From assembly GCF_040822065.1 (NCBI RefSeq), contig NZ_CP162005.1:1488001-1552000 (forward strand): 64,000 bases of DNA, in the 5' to 3' direction. The notes under the pieces were generated by a model. That model made no database searches. It was not told the DNA's origin and saw nothing but the letters and a program-made list of their open reading frames with translations. The stretch's first letter is position 1. Each line of letters begins with the position of its first letter. A program made the translations under genes and the position numbers. Below are positions 8,495 through 17,753 of the stretch, piece by piece. The stretch comes from Pedobacter sp. WC2423 (lineage in GTDB: Bacteria; Bacteroidota; Bacteroidia; Sphingobacteriales; Sphingobacteriaceae).

Positions 8495-10534
8495 TTAAAG
8501 AGGCAAAATAAACCAGAAAGTACTACCCACTCCTACTTCACTATCTGCACCAATTTTCCCCTCATGTTTAGCAATAATCTCCGCACAAATGTAGAGCCCT
8601 AAGCCTAAACCAGGCTGTCTGGACTCTTCAACCCTATAATAACGATCAAATAAATAAGGAAGCTTTTCAGCTGGGATCCCAGGCCCCTTATCCGTAACTG
8701 ATACCTTAACCGTATCAGTTATCTTTTCGATATTGATAGTAATCCCTTTTGAACCCGGGGCATATTTAACCGCATTCGTTAACATATTGATGATTACCTG
8801 TTCTATCCGTTCCTGATCTGCATGAACTGACAAATCTTTGTCGCCGGTAATGATAAGCTGACTCTGATCAGCTATGAATACATGCACAGCGCAATTTTTA
8901 ATCAGTTCAGCCAGATTAAATAGTGTTTTATTCAGTGCAAGCCCACCCTCAGCCAGCCGATTTGAATCTAACAAATTATCTATTAACCCACTAACCTTAT
9001 CTACACTTTTACCCGCCAAACCGATCAGACTCTGCATCTTTTCAGAAGAATTATGTTTCATCCGATCCAGTAACTGCATAGAAGCCTTTAAAGAAGCCAC
9101 CGGAGTTTTCAATTCATGACTCGCTATGCTGATAAAATCATCCTTTTGCTGCTGCAAAATTTTAAGGTCATTAATATCCGTTGCCGTTCCGATCCAGAGT
9201 AAAACAGCACCTTCATCATCCTTAATAGGCTGCATCCGGATCAGATACCACTTGTACCCTCCGTCCTCATCTTTCAAACGTGTTTCATAATGTCCACTAT
9301 CTTCGCTGGCCAGAATAGCTTTAAACTTCTCCATGTGATTTTGAAGATCATCAGGATGCACCATTTGCCTTAAAGCCATCCGCTGATTTTCCTCGCCATC
9401 CATCCCGGTATAACTATACCACTGCTTATTGTAGAAATTGATTTCTCCCTCAACAGTATTCGTCCAGGCAATTTGTGGGATTGCATTTAAGAGTAAACGG
9501 AAACGCTGTTCGTTTTCTTCTACTTCCAGCCGGACTAAAACCATGTCCGTAACTTCATAAACAAATAACAATATGCCATCTATTTTACCGGTCGAATCAA
9601 AGCGTGCCTGGTAGATAAAATTAAAATAACGTTCTTCCGCATTTCCAGTTTCTTCATTGGCAAGCGGAATACGCATTTCACTTCCCTGGTAAGTCTCTCC
9701 TGTGGCGTAGACTTCCTGTAAAATCTCCCACATCGGCTGCCCTTTAATTTCAGGCAAAGCAGCTACAAAAGTTTTACCAAGAAGATCACGGTTAGGAAAT
9801 AGCTCCTGAAAAGATGGATTAATCAGTTCAAAAACAAATTCAGGGCCATCCAGCACACAAATCCCCGCAGGAGCCTGCATTAAAAACCTCTTAAGCCGGT
9901 CCCGCTGACTCTCTACTACCTGTTTTTTATCTGAATGATCATCCGAATCAAGATTCTCCTTTTCCTCCAATTCCTGACTCAGTTCATTTAGTTTTTCCTG
10001 TGTCTGCGTCAATTCATCATTAATAGCTTCCATTTCTTCAACAGCAGCCTCAAGTTGTTCATTACCAGCCTCAATTTGCTCACCCGTTGCTGCCAGTTCC
10101 TCACCAAGCTGAGTTTGAGTACCTGGCAAAATCTCTGCATGCGTATGATCAGTATGCCATATGGTTAATAAATAATCTACCTCTTGTGCATGATTTAAAA
10201 CCGGTATGATTTCTATCCGCCAGCTATTTTCAGTAATATCATTTACAGCCGCAAGACCTGCAAATCTAAAAGCAGGCAATTGAATAACTTCTTTGCTATT
10301 CTTTGATAACATCAGATGGTCCAGCAGTAAAGTCAATGCTTCAGCCGGTGTTAAAGACTCAAATGCTGCACCTACATTCACACCTGTAATATCCTTATCA
10401 ACTGTATTACTTATTATTTTATGCTGTTTATTATGTGCAATTATGATAAAATCTGTATTCACCACAAACATTGGCAATGTGGCATAATTAAATACAGACT
10501 GAAAAAGCTTTTCATTAGAAGGAGAAGGAATCAT
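8495..10534 (-). CDS. PAS-domain sensor histidine kinase
   Basis: The protein (679 residues from the ATG at 10534) has no clear membrane helix and is probably a cytoplasmic sensor. In order: a PAS domain (about 5-120), a glutamate-rich coiled coil (about 145-205), a second PAS (about 215-335), a third PAS with PAC segment (about 345-465), then HisKA with H473 in SIASHELKTPVASL and a HATPase domain with DKGPGIPAEKLPYLFDRYYR and GLGLGLYIC. No receiver domain is attached and no regulator is adjacent. The frame is open to 10564, but a -7-like box covers 10562-10569, so the lower start is preferred. Confidence 0.88.
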   Translation of the reverse strand: MIPSPSNEKLFQSVFNYATLPMFVVNTDFIIIAHNKQHKIISNTVDKDITGVNVGAAFESLTPAEALTLLLDHLMLSKNSKEVIQLPAFRFAGLAAVNDITENSWRIEIIPVLNHAQEVDYLLTIWHTDHTHAEILPGTQTQLGEELAATGEQIEAGNEQLEAAVEEMEAINDELTQTQEKLNELSQELEEKENLDSDDHSDKKQVVESQRDRLKRFLMQAPAGICVLDGPEFVFELINPSFQELFPNRDLLGKTFVAALPEIKGQPMWEILQEVYATGETYQGSEMRIPLANEETGNAEERYFNFIYQARFDSTGKIDGILLFVYEVTDMVLVRLEVEENEQRFRLLLNAIPQIAWTNTVEGEINFYNKQWYSYTGMDGEENQRMALRQMVHPDDLQNHMEKFKAILASEDSGHYETRLKDEDGGYKWYLIRMQPIKDDEGAVLLWIGTATDINDLKILQQQKDDFISIASHELKTPVASLKASMQLLDRMKHNSSEKMQSLIGLAGKSVDKVSGLIDNLLDSNRLAEGGLALNKTLFNLAELIKNCAVHVFIADQSQLIITGDKDLSVHADQERIEQVIINMLTNAVKYAPGSKGITINIEKITDTVKVSVTDKGPGIPAEKLPYLFDRYYRVEESRQPGLGLGLYICAEIIAKHEGKIGADSEVGVGSTFWFILPL

Positions 10535-10561
10535 CAAAAAACGTAGGTTTGAATAACTTGC

Positions 10562-10569
10562 CAAAGATA
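10562..10569 (-). promoter_or_regulatory. Candidate -7 box for the PAS kinase gene
   Basis: On the minus strand this octamer reads TATCTTTG, matching TAnnTTTG. It lies 27 bp upstream of the ATG at 10534. It also overlaps the alternative upstream start at 10564, which argues against that start. Confidence 0.4.
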
Positions 10570-10761
10570 AGTTTACTTTAACAAACGAAAGATATTGTTT
10601 TTACAGGCCATCAGATTTTTTCTTTTGATTTCCTGAATTACTATATTTCATAACCATTAATCAATCACAGAAAACTACCTGAAAACTATTCGGAAAAAGA
10701 CTTCGAAATCTTTTACCATCAGGAATAAACCTGCAGGAATGCAACTGGAAAATCAGCTGCC

Positions 10762-12390
10762 CTATTTCTTTTTAAAAATTACCGATACCAGGATAACCAA
10801 GCCCATGATAAGGCTGATGATCAGGCCAGCTATGGCCAAAATCGGCATCCCGTTAAATTTGGGAGGTTTATCTGCCAGAATCAGGATAGCAGATGTGATC
10901 AACAGCCCCGACATCAAAACACTCAAACCAAGATTGGACATCCCGCGGTCTATGGTCTTTTTAATGGCAGGTAAATCTTTCACCTCCTGTACAATTTTTA
11001 AATCTCCACTATTCAGCTTACTGATGATTGACTGTACATCATCAGGCATAGTTTTCAAAGCTTCCGTCAATGTTCTTAAGAGTTTTAAGCTACTTTTTTT
11101 CAGCTCTTCAGGACTTAGCCTGCGAAATGCAATTTTTAAAATATAAGGGCGTAAACTATCCAGAATATTTAAATCTGGTACAAGCGCCCTGCCAATACCT
11201 TCAATTAATACAATCCCGCGAACCAGCAGGTAAAGATGATCAGGCATCAGTATCTCATTGTTATTCAGAATGGCCGAAAACTTACTCAACACTTCTTTAA
11301 TATCCATTTGCTCCAGCGAAACCCCATCCAGCAAATTAAAAAACTCATGAATATCTCTTTCCAGTTTACTTTCATCCGCTACATTAAAGCGTATTGCCAT
11401 TTTTTTCATCGTGGCAATTAATCTTCTGGCATCCTGGGCCATAAAATAAGACACAAAATCTTCCAGCATGACTTTCTCTCCAGGCATCATACTGCCCATA
11501 GAACCAAAATCTATAAAAGCAATCTGACCACTTTGCAATACCAGTAAATTTCCGGGATGCGGATCTGCATGAAAAAACCCATGCTCCAATACCTGTGTCA
11601 AATAAAGGTCCAGACCACTATGGGTAATTTTTTCCGGACTCAAACCCATTGACATAATCGCCTCTTTATCCGTTATTTTAACCCCTGCTATAAATTCCAT
11701 GCACAAGATATTATCATTAGATAATTCAGGATAAGCACCTGCCAGGTAAATGGCTTCATTTCCTTTAAAATTTCTGGAAAAGCGTTCAATATTTGCCAGT
11801 TCATTCAGAAAGGAAAGCTCCTGAAAAATAGACTTCTCAAATGCCTCCAACACCTCTACCAGGTTAATCTTACGAAATACCTCACTATAACTTACTAAGA
11901 ATCCGGCAATATCTTTCATGATCAGCATATCTGAAGCGACTACTTCCCGTATCCCCGGACGTTTAATTTTCAGAATTACCGGCTGACCATTTTTCAATTC
12001 CGCTTTATAAACCTGTGATATAGAAGCAGAAGCAAAAGGTTCTTCAGCAATATGCGTAAAGTACTCTTCAGGATCAATGCCCAGATCTGTTTTGAGCAAA
12101 CCTCTCACATCCATTGGCCTGGACTCCACTTTATCCTGTAACTTCTGTAACTCCACAATCATTTCTTCAGGCAGCAAATCCTCTCTGCTACTAAATGCCT
12201 GTCCGAATTTGACATAAGTTGGCCCCAACTCTTCCAAAGCCATTCTGATACGTTCATAAATAGTCAGCGATGAATCATTCAGACTGGTTTCACTGCCTGT
12301 ATTATTCAATAACTCCTCAAATCCGTACTTCGCCAATATTTTAACGAGTGAGGCCGTTCTTTTGAGTTTTCTCTTCTGGTTTTCCATCAT
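10762..12390 (-). CDS. AarF/UbiB (ABC1) family atypical kinase
   Basis: This 542-residue protein carries the signature of the UbiB/ABC1 family: a KxGQ-type motif YVKFGQAFSSREDLLPEE near residue 60, an Ala-rich nucleotide loop (EPFASASISQVYKAE) and the catalytic region FHADPHPGNLLVL plus AFIDFG around residues 275-300. Two hydrophobic helices close the C-terminus, as in family members that act at the inner membrane in isoprenoid-quinone metabolism. No quinone-pathway gene is adjacent, so the specific role remains open. The neighbouring upstream gene is 49 bp away on the same strand. Confidence 0.88.
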   Translation of the reverse strand: MMENQKRKLKRTASLVKILAKYGFEELLNNTGSETSLNDSSLTIYERIRMALEELGPTYVKFGQAFSSREDLLPEEMIVELQKLQDKVESRPMDVRGLLKTDLGIDPEEYFTHIAEEPFASASISQVYKAELKNGQPVILKIKRPGIREVVASDMLIMKDIAGFLVSYSEVFRKINLVEVLEAFEKSIFQELSFLNELANIERFSRNFKGNEAIYLAGAYPELSNDNILCMEFIAGVKITDKEAIMSMGLSPEKITHSGLDLYLTQVLEHGFFHADPHPGNLLVLQSGQIAFIDFGSMGSMMPGEKVMLEDFVSYFMAQDARRLIATMKKMAIRFNVADESKLERDIHEFFNLLDGVSLEQMDIKEVLSKFSAILNNNEILMPDHLYLLVRGIVLIEGIGRALVPDLNILDSLRPYILKIAFRRLSPEELKKSSLKLLRTLTEALKTMPDDVQSIISKLNSGDLKIVQEVKDLPAIKKTIDRGMSNLGLSVLMSGLLITSAILILADKPPKFNGMPILAIAGLIISLIMGLVILVSVIFKKK

Positions 12391-12439
12391 AGGTTTGTGC
12401 TCCCTGCCTTCTTACTCAATTTTAACGCCAGAATAAAGA

Positions 12440-13264
12440 CTACTTATTTGACATTCTGATTAGTCTGTTCAGCACGGCAATAAAACTCTTACTGCTAAAA
12501 AAACCCACTAAAGAGGTAGTAAAAGCAATATCATTTTCCCTGTTGTACAAACTGATCCAGTTGTTGTCCGTTGAAAAATGGCTGATATCTTCGATGCGCA
12601 ATTGCACCTCATCAATAACCACATGATGCTGATAGACAGTAATTTCTTTTGAAGGTAAATTTAAAAAGGATTTGTCCTGAATAGCATCACTTATATAATT
12701 GAAAACAATGCCATTACCAATTTTTATATCTTTTAATACTTTAGCAGTATATTGTGCCTGATGATGACTTGTAATCAAATCTATCGCCTTAAATACATGC
12801 CTGTTTCTGGCAGTCATAATTTCCCAGTGACCATCCTTTCTGCTGCGAAAAGCAATATTATTGGGATTAAAACTATTTCCTGAACTAAATAGCCATAAAT
12901 CATCTATATCCTCAAAAAGTATGGTTTTAAGCTGGCCGCTATTCTCCGTTACGATACCCTTTTCATACAGGTAATAAGTTTTTCCAAAACTAAAATTTAT
13001 AGTGATTAATAATATAGCTATCGCAAGCGCCATGATTAAAATAATCACCCAGTAAAGCTGATCAAGTTCTCCGGAAAAATTCATTTGATTTGCTACCCTA
13101 TAAAAGCTGAAACTATGCTTCGCCTCAGCCGGAACTATATCTTCCACATAGATGAACAATGCAACACAGGACAGAAAAAGAAAGATACCAATAGCAAAAT
13201 ATACAAAAACCTTTGGAGGGCTATGTTTACTTTTCAGTATACCTAGTCCTGGAAACTTATTCAT
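12440..13264 (-). CDS. Membrane-anchored protein with PH-like C-terminal region
   Basis: The 274-residue protein has two hydrophobic segments, about residues 19-40 and 70-92, and a beta-rich cytoplasmic remainder with the pattern YYLYEKGIVTENSGQLKTILFEDIDDLW. That pattern is typical of PH-like membrane-associated domains in Bacteroidota unknown families (DUF6585-like, low confidence). A minus-strand TAAGTTTG box at 13270-13277 lies so close to the ATG that transcription may be nearly leaderless. Its function is unknown. Confidence 0.55.
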   Translation of the reverse strand: MNKFPGLGILKSKHSPPKVFVYFAIGIFLFLSCVALFIYVEDIVPAEAKHSFSFYRVANQMNFSGELDQLYWVIILIMALAIAILLITINFSFGKTYYLYEKGIVTENSGQLKTILFEDIDDLWLFSSGNSFNPNNIAFRSRKDGHWEIMTARNRHVFKAIDLITSHHQAQYTAKVLKDIKIGNGIVFNYISDAIQDKSFLNLPSKEITVYQHHVVIDEVQLRIEDISHFSTDNNWISLYNRENDIAFTTSLVGFFSSKSFIAVLNRLIRMSNK

Positions 13265-13359
13265 GCTATCAAACTTATTTGAAAATTACAACTATTGACT
13301 CCCTATTTTAGAGATTTCTAATATAGCAAATTTTCTTAGCAATTAAAATCAATTTTACC

Positions 13360-14514
13360 TTAACTAATTACATTAATCATATAAGAAACAGCATCTTGAG
13401 CATGTAAGGCAGCAGTCGATACCAATGTAATTTCAGTAACCTCTGCAGCCCGCAAACGCATGTTTTCCTCATAAACAGCAATCGCAGATCTCATATCAGC
13501 AGCATTACTATTGGTCAGACAATCGCTTAATTCCAAAGCATCAAGCATAGCCATATTTACCCCTTCACCCGCATAAGGAGGCATCAAATGCGCTGCGTCT
13601 CCCAGCATAGTTAAATTGGGTAAAGCTTCCCAGTTTTGATCCAGCGGCATATAGTACTGCGGGCGGGGTACGAAGCCTGAACTTGCATTTTCAAACAATT
13701 CAAGCCATACTTTATCCCATCCTTCATATTCCTTTTTAAACCAATCAATTACCTGAGATTTATCCGAAAAATCAATACCACATTCACGGCTCCATAGCTC
13801 TCGTGTATTAAATCCCGTATAAAACACCAGGCTCCCATCTCCTTTAGAACTTACAATCAGAGACCTTTCATTTCCCATGGCAAATATCTTTCCGCCATTT
13901 AATAATTGATGCATTTCAGGACATGCTGCTTCGCTATTATACACTGCTCCCTCAATTATCGTAACTCCGGAATATACCGCTTTAACAGGTGTGATGTAAG
14001 GACGGATCTTCGAGTTTGCGCCATCCGCTGCAATCACCAGATCAGCATAAGCATAATTACCATTTTGAAATTCCAGTTTCCAACCTTCATTTTGCGGGGA
14101 AAGTGAAACAAAATGGCTACCCCATTCTACTGTATCCGGAAGCAGAGAGTTTAGTAAAATTTGTTGTAAAGGCCCACGATCAATTTCAGGACGAAATGCT
14201 TCCTTTGTTTCGCTCTCTTCTCTATTTTCCTGATCATCAAAAACAATATTGCCATGATGATCTGTTATCCGCAGTTTATCCGCACCCGGACGATAATTAG
14301 CCTTAAACTCATCCATCAATCCAGCCTCATTAATAGCCTTTAAACCAGATTCATAATGCAGATCCAGCGTTGCTCCTTTAGGCCTTACCTCACTATCTGC
14401 ATCTCTTTCATATACTTTTACTGCTGCACCTCTGTTTTGTAAGATCCTGGCTAAAGTTAACCCGCCCGGACCTCCTCCTACTATTGCAATTTTTTTGTTT
14501 TCAATCGTATTCAT
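13360..14514 (-). CDS. Tet(X)-like FAD-dependent monooxygenase
   Basis: The 384-residue flavoprotein has the dinucleotide-binding motif GGGPGGL near residue 14, the GATLDLH segment and conserved Arg/Asn positions of class A monooxygenases, and the FAD-ribityl motif GDAAHLMPPYAGEGVNMAM near residue 310. The last motif and the TLDLH region are very close to Tet(X), which hydroxylates tetracyclines. I cannot say from sequence alone whether this protein accepts tetracycline; many chromosomal relatives do not, or do so weakly. It lies 7 bp downstream of a TetR gene on the same strand, so it is probably the regulated enzyme of a two-gene operon. Confidence 0.85.
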   Translation of the reverse strand: MNTIENKKIAIVGGGPGGLTLARILQNRGAAVKVYERDADSEVRPKGATLDLHYESGLKAINEAGLMDEFKANYRPGADKLRITDHHGNIVFDDQENREESETKEAFRPEIDRGPLQQILLNSLLPDTVEWGSHFVSLSPQNEGWKLEFQNGNYAYADLVIAADGANSKIRPYITPVKAVYSGVTIIEGAVYNSEAACPEMHQLLNGGKIFAMGNERSLIVSSKGDGSLVFYTGFNTRELWSRECGIDFSDKSQVIDWFKKEYEGWDKVWLELFENASSGFVPRPQYYMPLDQNWEALPNLTMLGDAAHLMPPYAGEGVNMAMLDALELSDCLTNSNAADMRSAIAVYEENMRLRAAEVTEITLVSTAALHAQDAVSYMINVIS

Positions 14515-14521
14515 AGTTTGT

Positions 14522-15124
14522 TTATTTGAGCATCCCTTTGATTACCGCCTCGCAGCATTCTACAATTATCTTTTCTGTAATAATTTGTTCCGGCCTCTGC
14601 TGATAGTCAAAATATTCATTAACCAGCTCCAAGAGCGGAGAAAACAACATTGCCCGATGTATATCATGCGGAAAATCCCTGATAATATCCTTAGAGACAT
14701 TGAATTGCAAAAAATGGAGTATAGGTGCAAAGAAATGCCCCTGTTCAATATTTTGTTTTTGAAAGGCTTTATTAAGCAGAGGCGATGATTTTCCATACTG
14801 AAGCAGTATGAAGGAATTTCTATTTTCTTTCAGATAGTTAAAGGTGTTCAGCCAGATCTTTTTAACCCCTTGTGCAAAATCCGCCTCCGGATTAAAATCC
14901 GCCAGTACAGCTTTTTCATAAGCTCCTAAAACATCTTCAATAAAAAGCGTAATCAAAAGGTCTTCCTTATTCTCGTATTTGATATAAATGGTACGCGGAG
15001 AAACATTAGCTGCTTTCGCCAGCTTTTGCATACTTAAATTTTCCAATCCCTCCTCTGCAATCATCTGCAATGCTATGGTACGGATCGCTTCCTCTTTTTC
15101 TAAATTTTTTGGTCTCATGGTCAA
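14522..15124 (-). CDS. TetR-family transcriptional regulator
   Basis: This 200-residue protein has an N-terminal TetR helix-turn-helix (about residues 10-55; LSMQKLAKAANVSPRTIYIK, followed by YENKEDLL) and a variable ligand-binding C-terminal domain. It is encoded directly ahead of the Tet(X)-like monooxygenase with a 7-bp gap, and two perfect palindromes lie just upstream of its start. It probably represses its own operon and is released by a small molecule that may be the monooxygenase substrate. The ligand is unknown. Confidence 0.9.
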   Translation of the reverse strand: MTMRPKNLEKEEAIRTIALQMIAEEGLENLSMQKLAKAANVSPRTIYIKYENKEDLLITLFIEDVLGAYEKAVLADFNPEADFAQGVKKIWLNTFNYLKENRNSFILLQYGKSSPLLNKAFQKQNIEQGHFFAPILHFLQFNVSKDIIRDFPHDIHRAMLFSPLLELVNEYFDYQQRPEQIITEKIIVECCEAVIKGMLK

Positions 15125-15131
15125 AGATTTC

Positions 15132-15190
15132 CTTTACTATAGTAAAGAATAAATCATAAGACAAAAGTAAGTAAACGTTTGTTTACTTAC
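15132..15190 (-). promoter_or_regulatory. Paired palindromes, likely TetR operators
   Basis: Two perfect inverted repeats precede the tetR start at 15124. The first (15132-15147) has 8-bp arms CTTTACTA/TAGTAAAG with no spacer. The second (15167-15190) has 10-bp arms GTAAGTAAAC/GTTTACTTAC around a 4-bp centre. Both share the TTTAC half-site, as expected of operators bound by one TetR dimer each. Confidence 0.7.
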
Positions 15191-15247
15191 AAATATAATG
15201 CAAAACACCGCCTATGATGCCAATTAAAGCTCAAAAACAACGATTTA

Positions 15248-16531
15248 TTAAAATAAGTTCGGAATATTATTCAGCAATTTCTTGCTTTTATCTTTCAGCT
15301 CATTGCCTTTTTGGATAATGGCTTTGGGGTCACTCATCTTTTGCAGTTCAGCATTAACTACTTCAAACCGATCTATCGTATCAAACATTTTATCTGCTTG
15401 CTTGATATTATGTTCTTTCAGGAATTTTCTCCAGTCAATTTTAGCCAAAACCACCAGCATTTGCCTGGTCACAATTTTGCCAATAAAGAACTTATCATAA
15501 ACGCCGTTAAGGTTCGTATCAGGATCTCTTTTATTCAGATAGGCTATGGATTCTTCTATAGATGCACGCTCACTGTTACTAAGTAAAGGGCTGGTCTTTA
15601 ATTTATTCAGCGAAGCTATAGCCTGATCATTTTTGCCTCTTTTGATATATACGAAACTCTCTATGCTCCATACCGTCTCATTTTGTATCCCTAGCTGATG
15701 TGCATCAGCCAGAAAAACTTCAAAGTCGTCCAACGCCCTTTCTTCATCAATCTCACGTTTCATCATTAAACGATCCAGTCCTCTGAAAACATGGTTTAAA
15801 CCATGAAAAGCAACGTGGGTCTGATCGTTATTAAATCTTCCCCATTTGAAAAATGCACGCGTATAAGGCAGATCAACTTTTTGCTGTTTGTCAAGCCATT
15901 TGATATTGTTACCAATTTCATCTTCTGATAAATAATAAAATTTGTTGGTAAAAAAGAGTAAGCCCCGCACAAACTGAAGCAATGTCTTGATTTCACTATC
16001 CGGCAATTTATCCGGCTGTGTTTTACTGCATTCGTAAAGAGAGATTTCCATACCCAGATCTTTCGCTGCCAATGCCAGCATACTCAAAATAGCATGTTCC
16101 CCGTTTTGTAATACAACTTTGTCAGCTTCGGAACGATGAGGGGGTATCATTTCCGGTTGTATACCATCCAGCAAAGGAGGAAAAATGTCTTCATCTGTTT
16201 TGATCACAAAACTCTTAATTTTGCTGTAATCACGATACAAAAGCGCAGCATCTACCAGGGAAATATTATTTTTCCCAGTACCCATTTTATCAATAATACC
16301 CGATACTGCCCGTAATTCATTGGCATGGTCGCGATATTCAGGCATCATCGTGTCCTTTACAGCCGATGCACGCACACCAAGCTTGGCGAATTTCCAGAAT
16401 ATGATTTTATCCGATGTCAGCCCCTTTACTAATCCAAGACGATCTTTCTCCAATAGTAATTTATCAGTTTGCTCACCAGAACATCCTGTCATCATAATTG
16501 CAATAATTGAGAACGCTAAATATCTATTCAT
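15248..16531 (-). CDS. Hypothetical lipoprotein
   Basis: This 427-residue protein has a short signal peptide with the lipobox MTGC at residues 14-17, so it is likely lipid-anchored. The body is alpha-helical, with helix pairs that look TPR-like (for example DQAIASLNKLKTSPLLSNSE) and a C-terminal helical tail ending NIPNLF. No enzyme motif is seen. The SH3-like secreted protein gene lies 38 bp upstream on the same strand, so the two may be co-transcribed. The function is unknown. Confidence 0.6.
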   Translation of the reverse strand: MNRYLAFSIIAIMMTGCSGEQTDKLLLEKDRLGLVKGLTSDKIIFWKFAKLGVRASAVKDTMMPEYRDHANELRAVSGIIDKMGTGKNNISLVDAALLYRDYSKIKSFVIKTDEDIFPPLLDGIQPEMIPPHRSEADKVVLQNGEHAILSMLALAAKDLGMEISLYECSKTQPDKLPDSEIKTLLQFVRGLLFFTNKFYYLSEDEIGNNIKWLDKQQKVDLPYTRAFFKWGRFNNDQTHVAFHGLNHVFRGLDRLMMKREIDEERALDDFEVFLADAHQLGIQNETVWSIESFVYIKRGKNDQAIASLNKLKTSPLLSNSERASIEESIAYLNKRDPDTNLNGVYDKFFIGKIVTRQMLVVLAKIDWRKFLKEHNIKQADKMFDTIDRFEVVNAELQKMSDPKAIIQKGNELKDKSKKLLNNIPNLF

Positions 16532-16569
16532 CAGGGTAAAATTATAATTTTAATTCATTGTTTTAATGC

Positions 16570-17448
16570 TTAACAGCCGCCGAAACTATACGTTATAATA
16601 ACACCCTCCTTTGTTTCTTTCAAAGTTATGCCTGCTGAACCACCTTCCTGGTAATAAAAGAATTCCAGATCAATGTTCCGCTCTGTCATCGTACCCTGAT
16701 CCAGCTCTTTATTATACCACCAGCAAAATTTATCATACAAACTATTTGTAATGACTCTTTTCTTAATCGTATGAAGATCAGGAATCATAGAGTTATCAGC
16801 TGAAGTCAGCTTTAACATCAGCAATATAGCTTCGTGCTTTTTTAAGCCTTTTAAAAAGAGCGTATGTGTTTCACCTCCCGGCCCATCTTTTTCAAAATAC
16901 TGATAGGTGGAAACCTGGTAATTACCATTCTTAAAACGGTAAGTCTTTTGATAATTGATCTCTTCTTTACTTTCTTTCGGTAACTCCTTTTTATTTTTTG
17001 AAACCGGAACACCAAAGAATCCCTTCAGATAACCAGCGACCAGTTCTTCAAAATCATTTTTACTGTTTTTCATTACCGCCAGATCAGGTAAACGCGACAG
17101 GAACAAAGCCGGAACATATCCGGTTTTATCCTGATATTGTACTTTAGTCCAGTTTCCGGTCAGGTTATACCATGTCCCACCACTTCTGTTCAGGTCTTCT
17201 TTTCCCGGTAATCCCGTACTACCATAGTAGCTTAATACAATATTAAAAGCCGGCAATTTTACCTGACTGGTATTTTGCTGCAACCTTGCTCCCTCAGGGA
17301 TTTTTAACAATACACGACTACCAGCATCCGGTTTTTCATATAAAGGAAGTACACTCCCTTTCCAATTGTATACTGATTTAACCTGAGAATCAGCATTAAA
17401 ACCGCAGAAAAGAAGGACAAGAAATAAAGACATTTTCAAAACGCACAT
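16570..17448 (-). CDS. Secreted protein with SH3-like N-terminal domain
   Basis: The 292-residue protein has a signal peptide (MSLFLVLLFCGFNADSQ if started at M6, or five residues longer from 17448). Residues about 25-120 have the look of a bacterial SH3 domain (PLYEKPDAGSRVLLKIPEGA and TKVQYQDKTGYVPALFLSRL). The C-terminal half is a beta-rich region of no known family, ending in GITLKETKEGVIITYSFGGC with a terminal Cys. Bacterial SH3 domains often bind peptidoglycan, so a cell-envelope role is likely. Confidence 0.65.
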   Translation of the reverse strand: MCVLKMSLFLVLLFCGFNADSQVKSVYNWKGSVLPLYEKPDAGSRVLLKIPEGARLQQNTSQVKLPAFNIVLSYYGSTGLPGKEDLNRSGGTWYNLTGNWTKVQYQDKTGYVPALFLSRLPDLAVMKNSKNDFEELVAGYLKGFFGVPVSKNKKELPKESKEEINYQKTYRFKNGNYQVSTYQYFEKDGPGGETHTLFLKGLKKHEAILLMLKLTSADNSMIPDLHTIKKRVITNSLYDKFCWWYNKELDQGTMTERNIDLEFFYYQEGGSAGITLKETKEGVIITYSFGGC

Positions 17449-17753
17449 AATTACTGAACTATATTATTAAATTATTCGAAGTGAAAAGGAAATTTCTCCT
17501 GATAATTCATTGTTGATATCTAAAATACTAAAGCTTTTCAGGCCCCGCAACTTATCACTTTCCATTGAACTACTGGTTAATTATTTTAAACTTTTTACAA
17601 TCGGTCTATAGTATTTTACGGGTTATCTGAACCGTTGTACAGTAATCATTGTGTTCTAAATACACTCATTAAAACACTAAAATACATGGTTTATTCCTAT
17701 TTAGGCTTGTTAGGTGGTCAAAAAAAGATATCTTTAAACCATATTTTTTTATA
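17449..17753. other. Intergenic region without recognisable gene
   Basis: This AT-rich stretch separates the divergently transcribed SH3-like gene and OPT transporter gene. It should carry both promoters, but I saw no convincing -33/-7 pair or repeat. Confidence 0.5.
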
